A stretch of DNA of 64,000 bases from Sphingomonas sp. SORGH_AS_0950 (GTDB taxonomy: Bacteria; Pseudomonadota; Alphaproteobacteria; Sphingomonadales; Sphingomonadaceae), in NCBI RefSeq assembly GCF_030818415.1, contig NZ_JAUTAE010000001.1, positions 746,501 to 810,500 on the forward strand, written 5' to 3'. Positions 16,651-23,962 of the stretch are shown one piece after another. Under the pieces are notes generated by a model that saw only the letters and a program-made list of their open reading frames with translations, ran no database searches and was not told the DNA's origin. Made by a program: the position numbers and the translations under genes. How positions within the stretch are numbered: the stretch's first letter is position 1; every line of letters begins with the position of its first letter.

Positions 16651-17253
16651 ATGACGAAGACCTTTGCCATCCTGATGTCCGCCACCGCGCTGGTCGCCGC
16701 GGGCACCGCCGCCACCGCCCAGACGGCCCAGACCGCGCCGACGGCCACGGCCCCCGCCCAGGCTCCGGCCCAGCCCGCTCCGGCCACCCCGGTCGCGACC
16801 GGCACCGTCGTTCAGGTCCTCGCCGCCACGCCCGACCGCAGCACGCTGGCCAAGCTGGTCACGACCGCGGGTCTGGCCGCCGATCTGTCGGGCCCCGGCC
16901 CCTTCACCGTCTTCGCCCCCAGCGACGAGGCGTTCAGCCGCATGCCCGCAGGCGCGCTCGACACGCTGAGCCAGCCCGCGAACAAGGCGGCGCTGACCAC
17001 GATCCTGAAGTATCACGTCGTCTCGGGCAAGCTGACCGCCGAGCAGCTGAAGCAGCAGATCGCCGCCGGCAACGGCACCGCGACGCTGACGACGCTCGCC
17101 GGACAGCCGCTGACCGCGCAGCTGGGGCCCAACGGCAATATCATGCTGACCGACGTGAACGGCCAGAAGGCCTATGTCGACAAGGCGGACGTGGCCGCGA
17201 CCAACGGGGTCGTCCATCTGACCAACGGCATCAGCGTGCCGAAGATCGGCTGA
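16651..17253 (+). CDS. Fasciclin-domain secreted protein
   Basis: 200 residues with a cleavable signal peptide (ILMSATALVAAGTAATAQ), an Ala/Pro/Thr-rich linker, and a FAS1 domain carrying GPGPFTVFAPSDEAFSRMP, ILKYHVVSGK and GVVHLTNGISVPKIG. It is a soluble or surface-exposed counterpart of the lipoprotein upstream (113 bp away); both have the same domain length and similar repeats (TATL, QPL), suggesting duplication. Followed by a strong terminator. Function unknown, possibly adhesion or envelope matrix. Confidence 0.88.
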   Translation: MTKTFAILMSATALVAAGTAATAQTAQTAPTATAPAQAPAQPAPATPVATGTVVQVLAATPDRSTLAKLVTTAGLAADLSGPGPFTVFAPSDEAFSRMPAGALDTLSQPANKAALTTILKYHVVSGKLTAEQLKQQIAAGNGTATLTTLAGQPLTAQLGPNGNIMLTDVNGQKAYVDKADVAATNGVVHLTNGISVPKIG

Positions 17254-17279
17254 TCCCTCCCCCTCGGGGACGATCGGAA

Positions 17280-17305
17280 AGGCGGGGCTGCGGCTCCGCC
17301 TTTTT
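17280..17305 (+). terminator. Rho-independent terminator after the fasciclin genes
   Basis: AGGCGGGGC, loop TGCG, GCTCCGCCT forms a nine-pair stem (one G-T) followed by TTTT. It lies 27 bases behind the stop at 17253 and before the converging moaE stop at 17315. Confidence 0.85.
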
Positions 17306-17314
17306 CGTGTCGGA

Positions 17315-17758
17315 TCAGATGTCGTCCCAGCGCGCGGCGGCCGCCCCGTCGCTGTCGCGCGCCTCGACCCAGCGGGCGTCCGCCCCCCGCGTCTCGCGTT
17401 TCCAGAACGGCGCATCGGTTTTGAGCCGGTCGATCAGATAGGCGCAGGCGTCCAGCGCATCGCGCCGATGGGGGGCCGCCGCCGCGACGAAGACGATCCG
17501 CTCGCCCGGCTGCATCGGTCCGACCCGGTGGACGATGGTGGCCGCCTGCAACGACCACCGCGCCTTGGCGAGATGGGCGATCCGGTCCAGCGCGGCCTCG
17601 GTCGCGCCAGGATAATGTTCGAGTTCGAGCCGGTCGACCCCGTCGTCCGCGCGGACCAGACCGCAAAAGGTGGCAACCGCGCCCACCTCCGCCTGCTCGA
17701 CGCGCGCCGCCTCGGCCGCCAGGTCGATGGGATCGCGCGATACGAGTATCCGGATCAT
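17315..17758 (-). CDS. moaE: Molybdopterin synthase catalytic subunit MoaE
   Basis: 147 residues. MoaE motifs are visible: GAVATFCGLVR, LELEHYPGATEAAL, ATIVHRVGPMQPGERIVFV, HRRDALDACAYLIDRLKTDAPFWKRE (seen in pieces HRRDALDACAYLID and APFWKRE, the latter with the active-site Lys). It converts cyclic pyranopterin monophosphate to molybdopterin with MoaD as sulfur carrier. The start overlaps the moaD stop by ATGA. Confidence 0.93.
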   Translation of the reverse strand: MIRILVSRDPIDLAAEAARVEQAEVGAVATFCGLVRADDGVDRLELEHYPGATEAALDRIAHLAKARWSLQAATIVHRVGPMQPGERIVFVAAAAPHRRDALDACAYLIDRLKTDAPFWKRETRGADARWVEARDSDGAAAARWDDI

Positions 17759-18012
17759 CCGCCGGTCACCGGCGGGAAGATCGCGACCTCGCGCGCCCGA
17801 CCGATCGCCGTATCGAGGCCGACGAAATTCTGGTCCACCGCTGCGCGCAGCCGCTCCGGCTCGGCCAGCGCCTCGGCATAGCCGCCGCCCCGCGTCGCCA
17901 GCCAGCCGATCAGATCGGCCATGGTCGCGACCTCGGGCGGCAGGGTCAGCGTCTCTTCGGACAGGCCGATCCGTTCGCGGACCCAGGCGAAATAGAGAAT
18001 GGTGAGCGGCAT
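17755..18012 (-). CDS. moaD: Molybdopterin synthase sulfur-carrier subunit MoaD
   Basis: 85 residues of ubiquitin-like fold: ILYFAWVRERIG at the N terminus, the central VATMADLIGWLA, and the C-terminal EVAIFPPVTGG. The terminal Gly-Gly is adenylated and thiocarboxylated. It overlaps pgsA upstream as TGATG and moaE downstream by ATGA, so the three genes are coupled. Confidence 0.92.
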   Translation of the reverse strand: MPLTILYFAWVRERIGLSEETLTLPPEVATMADLIGWLATRGGGYAEALAEPERLRAAVDQNFVGLDTAIGRAREVAIFPPVTGG

Positions 18013-18566
18013 CAGCTGTCCATATGCTTGAGGCCGACGCGCAGATAGTCCCATCCGGTGACGAGCGTCAGCACCGCCGCACCCCACAGCGCGGCCAGCG
18101 CCGCCACATGGAGCCAGGGCCATCCGGGCAGCGCCCCGCCCAGGATCAGGCCGCCCAGCGCGATCAGCTGCAACGTCGTCTTCCACTTGGCGAGCCGCGA
18201 CACCGGCACCGACACCTGCAACTGCGCCAGGAATTCGCGCAGGCCCGACACCGCGATTTCCCGCAACAGGATGACGAGGCCCGCAACGACGCTGATCCCG
18301 CTCAACACCTGCACCGCGACCAGCACGAGGATCACCGAGGCGACCATGATCTTGTCGGCGATGGGGTCGAGGAACACGCCCAGCTTCGACACCGTACCCT
18401 TGGCCCGCGCGAGATAGCCGTCGAAATAATCGGTGATGCCCATCAGGCAGTAGAGCGCGAAGGCGATGGCATAGCCCAGCGCCCATTCGGGTTGCCACAA
18501 CAGCCCGGCCAGAAGCGGCACGGCCAGGATTCGCGAGAGTGTCAGCAGGTTGGGCAGCGTCAGCAT
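18012..18566 (-). CDS. pgsA: CDP-diacylglycerol-glycerol-3-phosphate 3-phosphatidyltransferase
   Basis: 184 residues with four or five membrane segments. The CDP-alcohol phosphatidyltransferase signature is present as D-Y-F-D-G-Y-L-A-R (GITDYFDGYLARA) followed by GVFLDPIADK. It makes phosphatidylglycerol phosphate at the inner membrane. First gene of the pgsA-moaD-moaE run; the combination with moaDE is typical of sphingomonads. Divergent from the LplT-like gene at 18681, another phospholipid-related protein. Confidence 0.92.
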   Translation of the reverse strand: MLTLPNLLTLSRILAVPLLAGLLWQPEWALGYAIAFALYCLMGITDYFDGYLARAKGTVSKLGVFLDPIADKIMVASVILVLVAVQVLSGISVVAGLVILLREIAVSGLREFLAQLQVSVPVSRLAKWKTTLQLIALGGLILGGALPGWPWLHVAALAALWGAAVLTLVTGWDYLRVGLKHMDS

Positions 18567-18680
18567 AAGGCCTTCTAACGACAAGCCTGCCCATGACAAA
18601 CCGCTTTAAGCGGTTGGCGATGGCCCGCCGGATGGTTATGTTGCTGCCATTCTGTTGCCACGATCGGGCCATTTTTCGTT

Positions 18681-19991
18681 ATGCTCAATGCCCTCGGGCT
18701 TCTCAAGCGGCGTCGGTTCCTGCCGCTGTTCGCCACCCAGTTTCTCGGCGCCTTCAACGACAATCTGTTCAAGACCTCGATGGTGCTGTTCGCGACCTAT
18801 GCGATCTTCACCGATGCGACGTCGGAATCCTATTTCAACGCCGCCGCGACCGGGGCATCGATCCTTCCCTTCGTCTTCCTCTCGGCACTGTCGGGACAGC
18901 TGGCGGACAGCCATGACAAGGCGCGGATCATCCGCATCGTCAAGACGGTCGAGATCGGGATCATGCTGGTCGGCGCTGCGGGCCTGCTGATCGCCAAGTC
19001 GGGACATAGCACCATCGGGCTGGCGCTGATGCTGGGGACGGTGCTGGCGCTGGGCGTCCATTCGACCTTTTTCGGGCCGATCAAATACGCCATCCTGCCC
19101 CAGCATCTGGAGCCCGACGACATTCTGGGCGGGACCGGGCTGGTCGAGGCGGGGACCTATCTCGCGATCCTGCTGGGCACGGTCGCGGCCGGATGGATCC
19201 CGGTCGAGGCGGCGGCGGGCGGCGTGATCGTCGTGGCGGTGCTGGGCTGGTTCACCGGGCGGCAGGTGCCCCCCGCCCCGCGCGAAGGGCCGCCGCTCAA
19301 GCTGAACTACAACCCCTTCACCGCATCCTGGCGGCTGATCTCGGCGACGCTGCATATCCGCCGCCTGTTCCTGGCGATCATCGCGATCAGCTTCTTCTGG
19401 ACGATCGGCGCGGTGCTGATCATCGTCTTCCCGCCGCTGGTCAAGAATGTGCTGACCGCCGACAAGGAGGTGGCGAGCCTGGCCATCGCGATCTTCTCGG
19501 TCGGGGTGGCGATCGGATCGGTGGTCATCAACACGATGCTGAAGGGTGAGATTTCGGCGCGCTATTCGCCGATCTCGGTCATCGCGATGGGCGCGTTCGT
19601 CGTCCTGTTCTCGGTCCTGTGCCGCAACTGGACCCCGGCGCCGGATGGCGGGCTGTATAGCTGGCAGGCCTTCCTCGCCGAACCGCGCGCGATCGCCATC
19701 CTCGCCACCTTGCTCGCCATCGCGACGACCGGGGGCATGTTCGTGGTCCCGCTTTATGCCTTCCTGACCACCACGGTCGAGAAGGATCAGACCGCGCGCA
19801 CCGTCGCGGCGAACAACATCGTGAACTGCTTTGCGATGACGATCGGCTCGGTGGCGGTCTTCGGGATCAGCGCGATGGGCGTCACGCCGGAGAATATGCT
19901 GTTCGTCGTGGCGGGCATGTGCCTGGTTTCCGCCTGGCTGGCGCTTCGGCTCCACCGCGCCTGCGACGATGGGTGCGTCCAGCCGGGCTGA
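18681..19991 (+). CDS. LplT-like MFS lysophospholipid transporter
   Basis: 436 residues, twelve predicted hydrophobic segments. The N terminus FLPLFATQFLGAFNDNLFKT is the signature of the LplT / Aas-associated transporter group, and FFGPIKYAILPQHL is also characteristic. In known cases the protein flips lysophospholipids across the inner membrane for re-acylation. In many alphaproteobacteria it is fused to an acyltransferase; here it stands alone, ending with an unusual Cys-containing tail (HRACDDGCVQPG). Divergent from pgsA, with 114 bp between. The specific substrate is inferred from family. Confidence 0.82.
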   Translation: MLNALGLLKRRRFLPLFATQFLGAFNDNLFKTSMVLFATYAIFTDATSESYFNAAATGASILPFVFLSALSGQLADSHDKARIIRIVKTVEIGIMLVGAAGLLIAKSGHSTIGLALMLGTVLALGVHSTFFGPIKYAILPQHLEPDDILGGTGLVEAGTYLAILLGTVAAGWIPVEAAAGGVIVVAVLGWFTGRQVPPAPREGPPLKLNYNPFTASWRLISATLHIRRLFLAIIAISFFWTIGAVLIIVFPPLVKNVLTADKEVASLAIAIFSVGVAIGSVVINTMLKGEISARYSPISVIAMGAFVVLFSVLCRNWTPAPDGGLYSWQAFLAEPRAIAILATLLAIATTGGMFVVPLYAFLTTTVEKDQTARTVAANNIVNCFAMTIGSVAVFGISAMGVTPENMLFVVAGMCLVSAWLALRLHRACDDGCVQPG

Positions 19992-20015
19992 TCCCGCCCG
20001 GCGAACGGCGGCCGA

Positions 20016-20183
20016 TCAGAACAGGAAGCTGTAAAAGCAGATGAAGAAGGCGGTGAAGCTGAGCACGAACAGGCGAATGTCCTGATCGTCGTCCCGGCGG
20101 CTGCGCGCGGGCGGGACGGGCGGCAGCGACCGTCGGAAGGGGTGACGGGCGGCTTCGTTGGTCAGGACAAGGCGGCGTCTCAT
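20016..20183 (-). CDS. Small single-pass membrane protein
   Basis: 55 residues: a basic, Arg/Pro-rich cytoplasmic part (PFRRSLPPVPPARSRRDDDQ) and a C-terminal hydrophobic helix (LFVLSFTAFFICFYSFLF). The design resembles small tail-anchored proteins seen in sphingomonad genomes, but I do not recognise a named family. No good ribosome binding site precedes the ATG at 20183; an in-frame start further upstream would reach into the intergenic palindrome. Just upstream (20194-20209) lies TTAA-N7-TTGAC, one base off a CtrA box. Coding status is probable but not certain. Confidence 0.55.
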   Translation of the reverse strand: MRRRLVLTNEAARHPFRRSLPPVPPARSRRDDDQDIRLFVLSFTAFFICFYSFLF

Positions 20184-20242
20184 GGCATGGACGTTAACGT
20201 TTTGTTGACCATTGGGGCACGGGTCCATACCGCGCCGGAACC

Positions 20243-20275
20243 GTCCCCGCTGCCCCATTTGAAGACAGCGGGGAC
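20243..20275 (-). terminator. Stem-loop downstream of actP
   Basis: GTCCCCGCTG (20243-20252) pairs perfectly with CAGCGGGGAC (20266-20275) around a 13-base loop, nine bases beyond the actP stop. No T-run follows on the minus strand, so termination strength is uncertain. Confidence 0.5.
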
Positions 20276-20283
20276 AGGCTCGA

Positions 20284-21987
20284 TCAGTGATCGTGCGCCG
20301 CCGCCGCGCCGATCCCGGTTTCCGACCGGATGCGCTGGGCCGGATAGCCCGCCTTGTCGACCGCCGCGCGGCCGCTGCGGTCGGTGATCGACACCAGCCA
20401 GATGGTCAGGAACGCCAGCGGCATCGAGAAGATGGTCGGCGATCCATAAGGGAAGATCGGCGTGTCATAGCCCAGCACCTTCACCCAGATGGCGGGTGAC
20501 AATATGGTCAGCACCAGCGCGGTCGACAGGCCGACCACCCCGCCCACGACCACGCCGCGCGTCGTGCATCCCGACCAGAGCAGCGACAGCAGCAGCACCG
20601 GGAAATTGGCCGATGCCGCCAGCGCGAAGGCCAGGCTGACCATGAAGGCGACATTCTGCTTCTCGAACAGGATGCCCAGCAGGATGGCGACGACCGCCAG
20701 CACCAGCACCGTAATCCGCGACACGCGCAGCTCGGAGGCCGAATCCGCCTGCCCCTTCTTGACGACGGTCGCATAAAGGTCGTGGCTGACCGCCGAGGCG
20801 CCCGACAGGGTCAGCCCCGCGACCACCGCCAGGATCGTCGCGAACGCCACCGCCGAGATGAAGCCCAGGAACAGGTTGCCGCCGACCGCCTGCGCCAGAT
20901 GGATCGCCGCCATGTTGCTGCCGCCGCGAAGCGCGCCATCGGCATCGAGGAAGCCCGGGTCGGTGGCGACCAGCACGATCGCGCCAAAGCCGATGACGAA
21001 GGTCAGGATGTAGAAGTATCCGATCCACCCCGTCGCCCACAGCACCGAGCTGCGCGCCGCCTTGGCATCGGGCACGGTGAAGAAGCGCATCAGGATGTGG
21101 GGCAGGCCCGCGGTCCCGAACATCAACGCCGCGCCGATCGAGATGGCGGAGATCGGGTCCTTGATGAACCCGCCAGGCCCCATGATCGCCCGGCCCTTCG
21201 TCACCGCCTCGTCGGGCCCCGCCCCGGCCAGCGCAGCGAGCGCCGTCTTGACCTCGACCGCGCGGGCGAACAGCGCCTCGGGGCTGAAGCCGAACCGCGC
21301 CAGCACCGCGATCGCCATGAAGCTGGCCGCGCCGAGCAGCATCATCGCTTTGACGATCTGCACCCAGGTCGTCGCGGTCATGCCACCGAACAGGACGTAG
21401 AAGGTCATCAGCACGCCGACGATGACGACGGCATAGCCGTAAGGCAAGCCGAAGAGCAGCCGGATCAACTGCCCCGCCCCCACCATCTGCGCGATCAGGT
21501 AGAACAGCACGACCATCAGGGTCGAACAGGCCGCGACCATGCGCACCGGGGTCTGGGCAAAGCGGAACGACGCCACATCGGCAAAGGTGAACCGCCCCAG
21601 ATTGCGCAGCCGCTCGGCCATCAGGAACAGCAGGATCGGCCAGCCGACCAGAAAGCCGATCGAATAGATCAGCCCGTCATAGCCATCGGCATAAATCTGC
21701 GCCGAGATACCCAGGAACGACGCCGCCGACATGAAGTCGCCCGCGATCGCCAGTCCGTTCTGAAAGCCGGTGATGCCGCCGCCCGCCGTATAGAAATCCG
21801 ACGCCGTGCGCGTCCGCCGCGCCGCCCAGCGGGTGATCGCCAGGGTCAGCGCGACGAAGGCGGCGAACATGCCGATCGCGGTCCAGTTGGTCGCCTGCTG
21901 CACCGCCGGGCCGATCGCATGAGCATGGGCCGCCGACAGGGGCAGCAACGCCAGCGGCAAGGCGAGCCATAGCCCCCGCCCCCTCAT
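20284..21987 (-). CDS. actP: Cation/acetate symporter ActP
   Basis: 567 residues of the sodium:solute symporter family with about 13 membrane segments and a signal-like N terminus ([16 protein letters not shown]). ActP-type strings are [31 protein letters not shown] (seen in pieces), [12 protein letters not shown] and [14 protein letters not shown]. It imports acetate and other short monocarboxylates with a cation. It is coupled to the DUF485 gene upstream (ATGA at 21984), the usual yjcH-actP pair. It lies next to dctBD and dctA in a block for organic-acid use. Confidence 0.92.
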   Translation of the reverse strand: MRGRGLWLALPLALLPLSAAHAHAIGPAVQQATNWTAIGMFAAFVALTLAITRWAARRTRTASDFYTAGGGITGFQNGLAIAGDFMSAASFLGISAQIYADGYDGLIYSIGFLVGWPILLFLMAERLRNLGRFTFADVASFRFAQTPVRMVAACSTLMVVLFYLIAQMVGAGQLIRLLFGLPYGYAVVIVGVLMTFYVLFGGMTATTWVQIVKAMMLLGAASFMAIAVLARFGFSPEALFARAVEVKTALAALAGAGPDEAVTKGRAIMGPGGFIKDPISAISIGAALMFGTAGLPHILMRFFTVPDAKAARSSVLWATGWIGYFYILTFVIGFGAIVLVATDPGFLDADGALRGGSNMAAIHLAQAVGGNLFLGFISAVAFATILAVVAGLTLSGASAVSHDLYATVVKKGQADSASELRVSRITVLVLAVVAILLGILFEKQNVAFMVSLAFALAASANFPVLLLSLLWSGCTTRGVVVGGVVGLSTALVLTILSPAIWVKVLGYDTPIFPYGSPTIFSMPLAFLTIWLVSITDRSGRAAVDKAGYPAQRIRSETGIGAAAAHDH

Positions 21988-22289
21988 GCCCTTTCCTCCG
22001 CGCGCAGGGCATCGATCACCGGATCGAAGTCGCGATTGGCGCGCCAGACATACAGGCCCGTCAGCAGGATCGCGAGCGCGATCACCCCCAGCCCGACCGG
22101 GATGCCCCAGGATGTCGCGCCGCCCGAAATCGATCGGGCCAGCAGCGCCTTGTCGAAGGCGATGGTGAGGACGAACCCGAAATAGACGATCAGCATGACG
22201 ATCGTCAGGATGGTGGTGAAACGACCTCGCTTGCGGACGAGCGCGATATAGCGCGGGTCACGCGCCAGACGGCTGGCGGCATCCTCCAT
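21984..22289 (-). CDS. DUF485 membrane protein (YjcH-like)
   Basis: 101 residues, two hydrophobic segments ([20 protein letters not shown] and [18 protein letters not shown]). The N-terminal [16 protein letters not shown] is the DUF485 pattern. Members always accompany ActP-type symporters and are thought to assist them in the inner membrane. The stop overlaps the actP start by ATGA. Preceded upstream by a 200-bp structured repeat element. Confidence 0.9.
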   Translation of the reverse strand: MEDAASRLARDPRYIALVRKRGRFTTILTIVMLIVYFGFVLTIAFDKALLARSISGGATSWGIPVGLGVIALAILLTGLYVWRANRDFDPVIDALRAEERA

Positions 22290-22404
22290 GGCATTCTCCT
22301 AACCCTGCGCCGATTGCGTCCGGCGTCGGGACCATGCTCCCCCGCCCCCCGGTCGGCGTCAAGCGGGAATGGCGCCAGGGCTGATCGCCATGCAGCGATG
22401 CCTT

Positions 22405-22606
22405 GCCTTCCCTCGCCCCTCGCAGAGGGGAGAGGGTTGCGCAGACTTGGTCTTTGCGAGAGCAAAGGCTTAGTCGGAGCTGGGTGAGGGGTGGGCGCTC
22501 GCTTCGCGAGCGCGCGAGCCTTGGGCTCGCTCGACCCCTCACCCAAGCTGCGCTAGCCAGCAGGCTGGCAAGCTTCGCTAACCCTCTCCCCTGTCCAGGG
22601 GAGAGG
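22405..22606. repeat. Palindromic intergenic repeat element (REP/MITE-like)
   Basis: About 200 bp between DUF485 and dctD with nested inverted repeats. Outer arms: AGGGGAGAGGGTT (22426-22438) against AACCCTCTCCCCT (22580-22592). Inner arms: GGGTGAGGGGT (22482-22492) against ACCCCTCACCC (22534-22544). Inside are further hairpins: GCGCTCGC-TTC-GCGAGCGC, GCGAGCC-TTG-GGCTCGC and GCCAGC-AG-GCTGGC. No credible protein is encoded. The sequence type (CCCTCTCCCC with GGGTGAGGGG) is known to me as a dispersed intergenic family in sphingomonads; copy number cannot be seen here. Confidence 0.75.
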
Positions 22607-22639
22607 GGAAGAAGACGCAATCGTGAATGCCGGTCCAGC

Positions 22640-23962
22640 CTAGCTTCGCTGGGGCCGATAGGCGTTCAGGTCGATGCCGTGGCGCGCGACCTTGTCGTAG
22701 AAGGTCTTGCGCGGAATGCCCAGGATGGCGAGCGCGGCGCGGACATCGCCCGCCGCTTCCTCCAGCACCGCGCGGATCGTCGCCCCCTCGAACCGCTCGA
22801 CCCGTTCGGGCAGTGGCAGCGGCAGCGGATCGCCCTCCGCCTGCCCCTCGCCCGACAGGCCCAGCGCGACGCGATTGGCGTAGTTGCGCACCTCGCGGAC
22901 ATTGCCCGGCCAGTCGTGCGACAACAGCCGGGCCTGGATCGCCCCGTCGATCATCGGCACCGGGCGACCGAATCGCTCGGCCGCCTCGCGCAGGAAATGG
23001 GCGAAGAGCAGCGGCACATCGGCGCGCCGCTCCCGCAGCGGCGGTACGCGCAACCGCACCGCATCGAGCCGATAGAGAAGGTCGGCGCGGAACCGTCCCT
23101 CGTCCACCGCCCGCGCCAGGTCGGACTTGGCGGCGGCCACGATCCGCAGATCCAGGATCTGCGGATCCTCGGCACCGATGGCGCGCACTTCGCGCTCCTC
23201 GACCACACGCAGCATCCGGCCCTGCAGGGCGGGCGCCATGCTGTCCACCTCGTCGAGGAACAGCGTGCCGCGATTCGCCGCCGCGATCCGCCCCGGCGTC
23301 CGGCCATGCGCCTGGCCGAACAGCTCGTCCTCGGCGATCGCCTCGGGCAAGGCCGCACAATCGACCGCGACGAAGGGGCGCGTCCGCCGCCCGCTCCAGC
23401 GGTGGAGCAAGAGCGCGACCAGTTCCTTGCCGGTCCCCGTCTCCCCCTCGATCAGCACGTCGACATCGGCCTGCGCCACCTGCCGCACGGTGTCGCGCAG
23501 CCGCATCATCACCGGGGTTTCGCCGATCAGTGGATAGGCCCCCTGCGCCTCCTCCGCCGCCAGCCGCAACCTCCGATTGTCCAGCACCAGCCGCCGCATC
23601 TCCAGCGCGCGTTCGGCGCTGGCGATCAGGTGATCCGCGGCGAAGGGCTTGGCGACGAAATCGAACACCCCCTGTTTCAGTGCGGCGACCGCCATCGGCA
23701 CGTCGCCATGCCCGGTCATCAGGATCACGGGGATCTCGCTGTCGATCGCCGCGACCCGCCGGGCCAGTTCGATCCCGTCGATCCCCGGCATCCGGATGTC
23801 GGAGACGACCATCCCCGGAAAATCGGCATCGATCCGAGCGAGTGCCGCCAGCGGGTCGCCATGCGGCTCGACATCGATCCCCGCCAGCTCGAACGACTGG
23901 GCCAGCGCCTGGCGCAGCACCGTGTCGTCATCGACCAGCAGGACGCGCAGCGTATCGCTCAT
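22640..23962 (-). CDS. dctD: DctD-type response regulator with AAA+ domain, GAFTGA loop missing
   Basis: 440 residues: receiver domain with phosphoacceptor D55 (MVVSDIRMPG), AAA+ domain with Walker A GETGTGKE (173-180) and Walker B GTLFLDEVD (232-240), and a C-terminal Fis-type helix-turn-helix (ALAILGIPRKTFYDKVARHG). It overlaps dctB by ATGA and faces dctA, the standard dicarboxylate arrangement. The oddity is the L1 loop: after ELFG, where sigma-54 activators carry GAFTGA, there are only 15 residues (QAHGRTPGRIAAANR) instead of about 22. Such activators usually cannot remodel sigma-54 and may work with the housekeeping polymerase or as repressors. Confidence 0.85.
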   Translation of the reverse strand: MSDTLRVLLVDDDTVLRQALAQSFELAGIDVEPHGDPLAALARIDADFPGMVVSDIRMPGIDGIELARRVAAIDSEIPVILMTGHGDVPMAVAALKQGVFDFVAKPFAADHLIASAERALEMRRLVLDNRRLRLAAEEAQGAYPLIGETPVMMRLRDTVRQVAQADVDVLIEGETGTGKELVALLLHRWSGRRTRPFVAVDCAALPEAIAEDELFGQAHGRTPGRIAAANRGTLFLDEVDSMAPALQGRMLRVVEEREVRAIGAEDPQILDLRIVAAAKSDLARAVDEGRFRADLLYRLDAVRLRVPPLRERRADVPLLFAHFLREAAERFGRPVPMIDGAIQARLLSHDWPGNVREVRNYANRVALGLSGEGQAEGDPLPLPLPERVERFEGATIRAVLEEAAGDVRAALAILGIPRKTFYDKVARHGIDLNAYRPQRS

